In this document: one piece after another, positions 57,551-64,000 of the stretch
How the letters are laid out: every line of letters begins with the position of its first letter
Position numbering within the stretch: the stretch's first letter is position 1
Source: JAKZVK01 sp965261065
GTDB lineage: Bacteria > Acidobacteriota > Terriglobia > Bryobacterales > UBA6623
DNA: 64,000 nucleotides
Assembly: GCA_965261065.1 (NCBI GenBank)
Contig: OZ253444.1
Span: 4,712,001-4,776,000 of the forward strand
Direction: 5' to 3'
Position numbers and translations under genes: made by a program
Notes under the pieces: model-generated
The model's database searches: none
The model's input: the letters and a program-made list of their open reading frames with translations, nothing else
What the model was told of the DNA's origin: nothing

Positions 57551-58547
57551 CGAGTTCGCCGGCGGACACCAAAGCAATGCCGAAAGCCTGGTATCCACTT
57601 GACTCAGGTGACCCCAACATCTTGTAGTTGGGCTCACAGCGTCTTAGCGTCCCAATCGGCGTCGGCTCCACCGCCATGGCCTGCTGCACAAGGCGGTAGA
57701 AGAGCTTGCCCCGACTGCGTGATCTGCGCCGATTGAAGCGGAACACGAACTCGTCGAGATAGTAGTCCAGATGCTCGTGGCTGACCGCCCCCTGATGCGT
57801 GCCCAGCATCCAGCGCTTGAGTAGCGAGATCGCCAAGTGCACCCTCGGCAGTAGCTGCGAGGCCTGCTCGCGGCGGTTGTTAATCGAGATGATACGACGC
57901 TGGTAGTCCTTCTTCTTGAGCGGATCGTAGCCCGACCAGTTGTCGGTAACAACCACGCTGCCCGGCTCGACCGACTCCTCGACGAAGGGCATCAAACTGG
58001 CCGCCGAGGCGTTCTGAACGCGCTGCATGCGGATGCGCCCCAGCCCGGTGCCTCTCTCTTCCGCGGCGACTGCAATCAACGCTTTACGCTCGGTCTGCCG
58101 GCCGATTACCCCTTCTTCTTCAGCGCCCCAGTAGGTCTCATCGACCTCGACGAGGCCCGTCAATCGCTCCCGCCCCGGGCGCACCATCGCTCGCCTCAGC
58201 TTGTGCATCCAAGGCCAGGCGGTTTGGTAACTGCTCAGTCCCAGAACGCGCTGTAGACCCAGGGCGCTGGCCCCATTCTTCTGCGTGGTGATGGTCCACA
58301 TCGCCCGGAACCACAGCCGCAGCGGCTTGCGTGTGTCTTGAAAGATCGTGCCGGCGGTGACGGAGGTTTGCCGCCCGCAGCGAGCGCATTCGAACCACAC
58401 TTTGCGCACCGGCCAAGCGCGCTCATGCCCACACCTTGGACAGCGGAAACCCTCTGGCCAGCGCAAGGCGAACAGATAGTCGCGGCAAGCCTCCTCGCTC
58501 GCAAAGTGAGACTCGAATTCGAGTTGGTCGCGCGGGTAATCCTCCAC
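57489..58547 (-). CDS. IS1595 (ISXO2-like) transposase, copy 2, altered C-terminus
   Basis: Same protein as copy 1 up to AMAVEPTP, but a 19-base deletion then changes the frame: the last residues YRSIVADWDAKTL are replaced by IGTLRRCEPNYKM and the frame runs out of the element into the 3' end of the Nramp-like gene, stopping at 57489. The zinc ribbon and the DDE core (EVDETYWGAEEEG) are intact. Since only the last dozen residues are lost, some activity is possible, but a foreign tail of about 50 residues is attached. Confidence 0.85.
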   Translation of the reverse strand: MEDYPRDQLEFESHFASEEACRDYLFALRWPEGFRCPRCGHERAWPVRKVWFECARCGRQTSVTAGTIFQDTRKPLRLWFRAMWTITTQKNGASALGLQRVLGLSSYQTAWPWMHKLRRAMVRPGRERLTGLVEVDETYWGAEEEGVIGRQTERKALIAVAAEERGTGLGRIRMQRVQNASAASLMPFVEESVEPGSVVVTDNWSGYDPLKKKDYQRRIISINNRREQASQLLPRVHLAISLLKRWMLGTHQGAVSHEHLDYYLDEFVFRFNRRRSRSRGKLFYRLVQQAMAVEPTPIGTLRRCEPNYKMLGSPESSGYQAFGIALVSAGELVRNPVAAKASTPSSRRSRRS

Positions 58548-58597
58548 CAGGCCCTACACTACATCTTGGGGTCACCTGAGTCAAGTGGATACCCAGC
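57586..58597 (-). mobile_element. IS1595-family element, copy 2
   Basis: A 1012-bp element, 19 bp shorter than copy 1, with the same inverted ends. The flanks carry tgccgaaa at 57578-57585 and 58598-58605, an 8-base duplication. It inserted just after the start codon of the TPP-enzyme gene (ATG at 57577-57579). Confidence 0.92.
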
Positions 58598-58614
58598 TGC
58601 CGAAATTCAAGAGC

Positions 58615-60384
58615 ATGTCGGTTGTTGAGGCGCTAGCAGCGTTCCTGGTCGAGAACGGGATTCGGTATGCCTTCGGAATCGGCGGCCATGGCAACACGCC
58701 TTTGCTAGAAGCGTTCATGCCCTACCACAAGAAAAACAAACTCCGGGTCGTGGATGTCCAACACGAAGCCGTCGCCGCGCACGCAGCGACCGCGCTGAAG
58801 TGGATGCATGGGATCGACTCTGTCGTTTTCACTTCGATCGGACCGGGCTGGTTCAACACACTGATCGGACAGTCTACCGCCATGAGCGACGGGTATGGAT
58901 ATCTCGTGCTGGCGGGCGATAAGACCACGGCCTACGAAGGGCCGAACATGCAGCAGATCATGCGCGACGGACAGTTCGGATTCGTTCACGCCGCCAACGC
59001 CGTTGCCAAGCAGGGCTATACCATCATTGACCCGCGTAACCTTTACACCGTACTTCCGGAGGCTCTAGCCAAGACGCGGGAGCCTGGTTCGGCGGGCCCG
59101 GTCAATGTTTTCCTGCCCATGAACCTGCAATCACAAGAGTACGAATACAACACGCAGATGCTGCTTCGACCTATGCGGCCAAACACCCTCTCGGTGCGGC
59201 CGGACAAAGCGCAGGTCGCAGCGGCGGCTACGGAGATTCGCAGGCATCGCAAAATCGCGATCCGGGTCGGCGGCGGAGCGGTCGGGGCGGGTGAAGTCAT
59301 CAAGTCTCTGGCGAAGAGAATAGGCGCGGCCGTCATCATGGGGCCCGTCGCGATGGACGTGATCGAATCGGACTTTTCGCTGAACGTCGGCCCCGCGGGT
59401 TCAAAAGGTTCCATTGCAGGCAACTATGCCGCCGAACACGCGACCCTGGTCATCAACATCGGCGGACGGGGTGTTTGTCAGTCCGACTCCTCCGGCACTT
59501 TGTATCGGCGTGCCAAGGCATTCATCAACGTCAACCTCAATGCAGTCGAAGCTCAGCGCTATCAGGGCATCGCTGTGGTTGGCGATGCGCGAGCGGCAGT
59601 TGAGGAGATGCTCATCGAGCTTCGCAAAGGGCCGCGCATCGAGCCTGATTCGAAGTGGCAAGCAGCCCTCGGTCGAGCCAAGAAGAAGTGGGACACGTAT
59701 CTTCAGAGCTTCTTTGACCATCCGGTGATCAACGGTAAGCTGACGCAACCGGCGGCGATCAAGGCGATTGACGACTATGTGAACGGGATCGGGGGCATCA
59801 AGATCTTTGATGCGGGCGACGTCCAAGCTCACGGTTTCCAGATCTGCCGTCACGAACAGCCTAAGACGTACCTGAATGAGACGGGCAACTCGTGCATGGG
59901 CTTCGGTATTTGTGCCGCGTTCGGACTCGGTCTCGTCCGCGGAGGTCGTTATCCAACCGCGATCATTGGAGACGGTTCGTTCCTTATGCAGGCGCAGGCG
60001 ATCCGCGATATGGTCAAGCACAAGTCCAACTGTACGATTGTTGTTTTGGACAATCAGGCGATGGGGGCGATTACTGCTCTGCAGTGGGCCCAAGAATACA
60101 AGGGCTTCGCCACGGTGGATCCAACGCGGCTTCAGCCGGTGGATTACGCAATGCTCGCCCGATCGATGGGCTGTCGAGCTTATGCTCCTCGGGCAAGCAC
60201 CGACTCCCTCACCGACGCGCTCGACCAGGCGTTCCGTCAAGAGGGCCCGGCGGTTATAGACGTGAAAGTGCATCTCGGCCCGGAGGAATACGCTGCACTG
60301 GGAGCGTTTGGCCGCTGGAACGTTGGTCCCTGGTCGGAGCAAGTCGAGAAGATCTGGGAAGGCAAAGCGAAGCCCGAATCGTGA
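58615..60384 (+). CDS. TPP-dependent enzyme (acetolactate synthase/IolD-like)
   Basis: A thiamine-diphosphate enzyme of about 590 residues. The N-terminal PYR domain shows AFGIGGHGNTPLLEAF and the activating glutamate in VVDVQHEAVAAHAATALKWM; the C-terminal PP domain has the TPP-Mg motif IIGDGSFLMQAQAIRDMVKH to IVVLDNQAMGAI. The original start was ATG 57577 (MPKFKSMSVVEAL); IS1595 copy 2 cut it after that codon. Translation can still begin at ATG 58615 (SVVEALAAFLVEN) or at GTG 58585 supplied by the IS end, so the enzyme may survive. Loss of the native promoter is likely. With a sugar-binding protein and Gfo/Idh/MocA gene downstream, an inositol- or sugar-related step is plausible. Confidence 0.8.
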   Translation: MSVVEALAAFLVENGIRYAFGIGGHGNTPLLEAFMPYHKKNKLRVVDVQHEAVAAHAATALKWMHGIDSVVFTSIGPGWFNTLIGQSTAMSDGYGYLVLAGDKTTAYEGPNMQQIMRDGQFGFVHAANAVAKQGYTIIDPRNLYTVLPEALAKTREPGSAGPVNVFLPMNLQSQEYEYNTQMLLRPMRPNTLSVRPDKAQVAAAATEIRRHRKIAIRVGGGAVGAGEVIKSLAKRIGAAVIMGPVAMDVIESDFSLNVGPAGSKGSIAGNYAAEHATLVINIGGRGVCQSDSSGTLYRRAKAFINVNLNAVEAQRYQGIAVVGDARAAVEEMLIELRKGPRIEPDSKWQAALGRAKKKWDTYLQSFFDHPVINGKLTQPAAIKAIDDYVNGIGGIKIFDAGDVQAHGFQICRHEQPKTYLNETGNSCMGFGICAAFGLGLVRGGRYPTAIIGDGSFLMQAQAIRDMVKHKSNCTIVVLDNQAMGAITALQWAQEYKGFATVDPTRLQPVDYAMLARSMGCRAYAPRASTDSLTDALDQAFRQEGPAVIDVKVHLGPEEYAALGAFGRWNVGPWSEQVEKIWEGKAKPES

Positions 60385-61396
60385 GGCTCCAACCGAACGT
60401 GTCCACCCTTAGCGAAAGATTGATTCTGCTTTCCCGCAGCCGCCGTTGGCGTCCATTGCTGGCGCTGCTTACTTTGGCCCTAACGTGTTCCTGCGAACAG
60501 CCCCATAAGACGCGAATCGGCGTTGTCCCGAAAGCGATCTCTCTGGTCTTCTGGCAAAGTGTCCATGCGGGCGCGGTTGCGGCAGGTCGGGAAGAGGATA
60601 TCGATGTCGATTGGAACGGCCCTACAACTGAGACCGACTTCTCACGGCAGATCGAAATCGTCGACTCCATGATCAACGCGAGGGTCGATGGCATCGTCGT
60701 TGCTCCCTCGGAAGCCACCGCGTTGGTGGGGGTCGTCGAGCGGGCGGCTCGGGAAGGTATACCCGTCACGATCTTCGACACGGGCATCAATACGGAAGAG
60801 TATGTGTCTTTCGTCTCCACCAACAACTATGAGGCGGGCGTTATTGGTGCCAGGACGTTGGCCGGTGCGCTCGGGGGCAAGGGGAAAGTCGCCGTGATTC
60901 GCATGGTTCCGGGCAGCGCCTCCACGACGGCTCGAGAGGATGGCTTCGCTGATACGATCAAGCAGGAATTCCCGGAGATCGAAATCTGGCGGAGCAGTAT
61001 TGCATGGCGGACCCCGCGAAGGCATTGGCTGTGGCCGAGAACATCCTAACCGCTCATCCTGACTTGAGTGGCATGTTCGCGTCGGCGGAACCTGCCACCG
61101 TAGGACCGGTTCAAGCCCTCAAGGCTCGTGGCCTTGTGGGAAAGGTGAAGCTTGTCGGCTTCGATTTTGGCGATACGATTGAGCAGGCTTTGAAGGACGG
61201 TGTCCTGGTCGCCGCCGTTGTGCAAGACCCTTTCAATATCGGCTACACAGCGGTTAAGACCATGGCCGCAAAGCTGAGGGGCGAGACGCCGGAGAGACGA
61301 ATCGACTCGCTTGTGAAGGTTGTCACCGGCGAAAATCTATCCGACCTTGAAGTCGACCGATTTGTCCATCCCGATTTGGCAGGGTATCTAAACTAG
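60381..61396 (+). pseudogene. Sugar-type ABC substrate-binding lipoprotein, frameshifted
   Basis: A periplasmic binding protein of the LacI/ribose-binding (Peripla_BP_4) type. The lipobox is LALTCSC (near residue 37), followed by TRIGVVPKAISLVFWQSVHA, the sugar-binding cleft region INARVDGIVVAPSEATALVG and YVSFVSTNNYEAGVIGARTL. Near 60990 the frame shifts: the first frame ends IEIWRSS, and the second goes on EQYCMADPAKALAVAENILT, MFASAEPATVGPVQALKARG and GFDFGDTIEQALKDGVLVAA. One base is missing. The suggested start GTG 60381 overlaps the stop of the TPP gene; later starts are possible. No permease or ATPase genes are in the window. Confidence 0.8.
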
Positions 61397-61416
61397 CCGA
61401 TTCAGACGCGTAAGTC

Positions 61417-62547
61417 ATGCAGCCACCACAGATAGCTGTCGGCATGGTCGGCCTCGGGCTAGCGGCTTCCGCTCACATCGAGGGCTACGAGCGCCACACG
61501 CAAGCGAAAGTGGTGGCCGTCTGTGATGCTGACGAAGATCGAGCCCGGTCGTGGGCCGCTTGCCATAACATTTCCAGAATCTATGGCGACTACGAGACAA
61601 TGCTGGCCGACTCTGAGATCAGTCTCGTCGACATTGCCACGCCCACATATCTCCACGCCCCGATGACGCTGATGGCCGCTGAGGCCGGCAAGCACGTCCA
61701 TTGTGAGAAACCTTTCTGCTGCAGCGTTGTCGAGGGCCTCGCTGCATGTGACGCCGTCCGGCGAAGCGGAACGAAGCTCGTGGTCGGTGAGACGTACGTT
61801 TTTCTCACGTCGCATGTGAAGGCCCGCGAGTTGATTGCCGCGGGCGAGATCGGGCGGCCCATGCAAGTGCGGTTGCGGCACGGCGGTTGGCGCGAGCGGC
61901 CGCGGCCCCGCATCGACACCGGCCCGGCGGATCGTACGTGGCGGGTCGACCCGGAAAGCTCTGGTGGCGGAAAGTATCCTTGGCTCTTCGACCACGCGGT
62001 TCACTTTTTCGCTAGCGCCGAGTACTTCATGCTCGACACACCGATCTCGGAAATCTACGCGGTTCGTGGCGGTTCGGTCCGCCGCTCGGAGCGTGCAGGA
62101 GCCGCGCACGATCCCTACACATCCGCGGAAGTCGACGTCCCGATCATCACTTGGCGCTATGTCGACGAGGAACGGCAGGGTGTCTGGATGCGCGCCGAAC
62201 GCCTGAATCACAAATACGACTATGCGAATGGTTTCAGAACGACAATCATTGGGGAAACGGGCGTGATCGAGGTCCTCGGGGAAGGCGGTGGACAGCTATT
62301 CGAGAACGGTGAACCACAGCACCTCGTGCTCCACCGGCAGGGCAAGCCAACGCTTTGTTTCCGCTTCGAGGAAGGCGACGATGCCGTGTGGGATTCTGAC
62401 ATTTGCTACTACACCCAGGGGCACGTGAGCCAGATTCGCCACTTGATTGACAGCATCTTGACCGATACGGAGCCCCGGTACGGCGGCGAGCACGGAGTTC
62501 ATGCCGTTCGCTGTACCCTAGCCGCTATCCGGTCGGCGAATGAGTAG
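61417..62547 (+). CDS. Gfo/Idh/MocA family oxidoreductase
   Basis: A 376-residue NAD(P)-dependent sugar or inositol dehydrogenase-like enzyme. The Rossmann motif is VGMVGLGLAASAHIEGYERH, with VVAVCDADEDRARSWAACHN as the second strand, and the family EKP motif is in AGKHVHCEKPFCCSVVEGLA. A C-terminal alpha/beta domain follows (SGGGKYPWLFDHAVHFFASA with the catalytic-type histidine). The gene begins about 20 bases after the binding-protein gene and is probably co-transcribed. The sequence is intact. The substrate is not predictable beyond a cyclic or linear polyol. Confidence 0.9.
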   Translation: MQPPQIAVGMVGLGLAASAHIEGYERHTQAKVVAVCDADEDRARSWAACHNISRIYGDYETMLADSEISLVDIATPTYLHAPMTLMAAEAGKHVHCEKPFCCSVVEGLAACDAVRRSGTKLVVGETYVFLTSHVKARELIAAGEIGRPMQVRLRHGGWRERPRPRIDTGPADRTWRVDPESSGGGKYPWLFDHAVHFFASAEYFMLDTPISEIYAVRGGSVRRSERAGAAHDPYTSAEVDVPIITWRYVDEERQGVWMRAERLNHKYDYANGFRTTIIGETGVIEVLGEGGGQLFENGEPQHLVLHRQGKPTLCFRFEEGDDAVWDSDICYYTQGHVSQIRHLIDSILTDTEPRYGGEHGVHAVRCTLAAIRSANE

Positions 62548-62641
62548 CAACCGGTTAGGATTGACGAGATCGCTGAGGACGATACGGCTTGAACACCGAT
62601 CGCCACCCTGCAATCGCTGGACGAAAGGCAAAGGTGATTCC

Positions 62642-63649
62642 ATGAGACCCATCACGCCGCGGATCTCTTCGCGCACCGCCGCTTCCTACGTTTTCGTGTT
62701 GATTGTCACGATCGGCTTGACGGCGTGGGGTTTGAGAGCCGTCGCAGCGGGCGAAACACCTATCGGCTCGAATTGGTGGCCCTCGGAATGGGGTGCGGAT
62801 GATCAACGCGGCGCCGCCAACCGACTAACGCCCGACAAAGTACTCCAGGCTCGCGACCTGATCAAGCAAGGGCGTATCTACCAACTGGGCCGAATCTACG
62901 AACATGGGATGCCCATACCCGGCAAACGCCACTTCAGCCTCACCATTCCAGGCCTGCCGACCGGAACGCCGAGCGGCACGAATCAGATGGTGTCGAACGA
63001 CGAGTTGGTCAGCGGCGAAATCGGTCAGGTCGGCACGCAGTTCGACGGGCTCGGGCACGTCGGGGCACACGTCGCCGGCGAAGACATCTTCTATAACGGC
63101 TTCAAGCTGGGTGAGTTTGGGGATCCCTACGGGCTCCAAAAACTCGGGGTGGAAAACGTGGGTGTGTTCTTCACGCGAGGCATCCTGCTAGATCTCGTCG
63201 CCCTCAAAGGAATCGACCGCTTGCCGGCGGGCTACGCCATCCCACCAAGCGAACTCCGCGCGGCCTTGCGTGCCCAGAGTCTGGAGATCCGTCCCGGCGA
63301 TGTCGTGCTCATCCGCACCGGCCACGGCAAACTGTGGATGCAAGACAACGAGGCCTACGGTGCAGGTGAGCCGGGTCTTGGCATGGCATCAGCCAAGTTC
63401 CTCACCGATAGCAAGGTAGCCCTGATCGGCGCCGATACCTGGGCCATAGAAGCCGTGCCACACGAAGATCGTGACAAATCGTTTCCGGTACATCAGTGGG
63501 ACCTCACACGCAATGGCGTTTACCACTTGGAGAATCTAGATCTCGAAGCATTGGCCGCCGATCAGGTGTATGAGTTTGCGTTCGTGTTTTCTCCGCTCAG
63601 ACTCAAAGGTGCGACGGGTTCCCCAGGCAATCCGATCGCTGTGCGGTAA
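62642..63649 (+). CDS. Exported cyclase-family (kynurenine formamidase-like) hydrolase
   Basis: A 335-residue protein of the metal-dependent cyclase family (PF04199). A signal or anchor segment lies at residues about 14-35 (SYVFVLIVTIGLTAWGLRAV). The family motif HxGTHxDxPxH appears as VGTQFDGLGHVGAH, with Q in place of the usual H; the distal HxxxxE-type region is ALIGADTWAIEAVPHEDRDK. Hydrolysis of amide or lactone substrates is likely, but export and the substitution make kynurenine formamidase itself unlikely. The ATG at 62642 has aaaggtg 6 bases upstream; an upstream start at 62540 overlaps the preceding gene and is less good. Confidence 0.8.
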   Translation: MRPITPRISSRTAASYVFVLIVTIGLTAWGLRAVAAGETPIGSNWWPSEWGADDQRGAANRLTPDKVLQARDLIKQGRIYQLGRIYEHGMPIPGKRHFSLTIPGLPTGTPSGTNQMVSNDELVSGEIGQVGTQFDGLGHVGAHVAGEDIFYNGFKLGEFGDPYGLQKLGVENVGVFFTRGILLDLVALKGIDRLPAGYAIPPSELRAALRAQSLEIRPGDVVLIRTGHGKLWMQDNEAYGAGEPGLGMASAKFLTDSKVALIGADTWAIEAVPHEDRDKSFPVHQWDLTRNGVYHLENLDLEALAADQVYEFAFVFSPLRLKGATGSPGNPIAVR

Positions 63650-63664
63650 CGGCTGAGGGCAACG

Positions 63665-64000
63665 TTGCGAAGCTTTCCTGCTGAGTATTTTGAATCCGTC
63701 GGCACCGACTTGTTCCGTGTGGCGGGCGCTCCCAACCCCGAGGCCCGGCAAGTCGCCGCATCGCTGGTTCGATCAAGTCTTGCGGGTCACGATTCACATG
63801 GCGTACTTCGCATCCCGGAATACCTGCAGTTTATCGTCGACGGTACCGTCAGTCCCGGCGCGGCGATTGAAGTGCGACGAACCTCTCACACCACCGCGGT
63901 TGTCGATTGCAAACAGAACTTCGGAGCGGTGGGAGCAAACCGTGCCATTGAGACCGCCATTGAGATCGCTCGAGAGCACAAGACCGCCTGCGTCACAACG
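63665..64000 (+). CDS. Malate/L-lactate dehydrogenase (Ldh2) family protein, 3' end outside window
   Basis: NAD(P)-dependent 2-hydroxyacid (or imino acid) dehydrogenase of the Ldh2 type; 112 codons are visible up to the window edge. The motif SSLAGHDSHGVLRIPEYLQF includes the conserved HDSHG, and VVDCKQNFGAVGANRAIETA matches the cofactor region that follows. The likely start is TTG 63665, with gaggg about 9 bases upstream; no ATG is in frame. It lies 15 bases after the cyclase stop, so it belongs to the same operon and may oxidise or reduce a product of the TPP/Gfo/cyclase pathway. Confidence 0.85.
   Translation, partial: MRSFPAEYFESVGTDLFRVAGAPNPEARQVAASLVRSSLAGHDSHGVLRIPEYLQFIVDGTVSPGAAIEVRRTSHTTAVVDCKQNFGAVGANRAIETAIEIAREHKTACVTT

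Overview
The window is GC-rich and looks like the chromosome of an Acidobacteriota member, most likely Bryobacterales/Solibacter-like. The clues are a C-terminal remnant of the TIGR03437 type at 49058-50099, a cytochrome-DUF1549/DUF1553 protein followed by DUF1501, a BNR sialidase, and KorAB-type 2-oxoacid:ferredoxin oxidoreductase. The taxonomic call is inference from gene types only. No rRNA, tRNA or CRISPR array was seen.

Two things dominate. First, mobile DNA fills roughly a quarter of the window: one IS1202/ISNCY-like element with 17-bp target duplications, two near-identical IS630 copies with a dnaX-like -1 frameshift site, one IS4-like element with a DUF6788 gene, three complete IS1380 copies plus one partial copy, two IS1595 copies, fragments of ISL3, IS6 and ISKra4 elements, and a tyrosine recombinase. 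Second, many host genes are broken, by in-frame stops (14218, 24065, 30515, 43887, 51088), by one-base indels often in G/C runs (7514, 15564, 37930, 39904), or by IS insertion (korA, an HDOD gene, a glycosidase-like gene, a TIGR03437 protein). This fits a lineage undergoing IS expansion and early gene decay; some indels may be sequencing errors.

Layout: 1-4.4 kb housekeeping genes (gltD, coiled-coil protein, HIT-like protein, dGTPase, TPR membrane protein). 4.4-7.2 kb IS1202-like and IS630 elements. 7.3-9.1 kb a scarred two-component system. 9.3-11 kb bacilliredoxin and sialidase. 11.1-13 kb the IS4-like element, which cuts a membrane/PQQ-propeller gene (13-14.7 kb). 15-15.9 kb a frameshifted PhyH dioxygenase. 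16.3-23.2 kb two IS1380 copies around ISL3 and GNAT fragments, a CBS protein and korBA. 23.2-27.5 kb a glycosidase-like gene split by IS1595, then a beta-propeller protein. 28-33.4 kb an accessory island: tyrosine recombinase, ubiquitin-like protein ending in Gly-Gly, DUF4132 protein, IS6 remnant and Flp-pilin remnant. 33.6-40 kb a signalling operon (HDOD-GGDEF, pentapeptide/K+ channel, HDOD), each gene damaged. 40.4-44.5 kb broken phosphorylase, ISKra4 remnant and an M36 propeptide. 45-48.9 kb an intact three-gene cluster (radical SAM, halogenase-like flavoprotein, PaaK-like ligase). 49-54.9 kb the TIGR03437 remnant and the DUF1549/DUF1501 operon. 54.9-64 kb LLM oxidoreductase, Nramp-like transporter, and a carbohydrate-type operon (TPP enzyme, sugar-binding lipoprotein, Gfo/Idh/MocA, cyclase, Ldh2-type dehydrogenase).

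The best candidate for an undescribed system is the pair at 29483-32267: a beta-grasp protein with a C-terminal Gly-Gly placed 3 bases upstream of a DUF4132 gene, without E1, E2 or JAB genes nearby.
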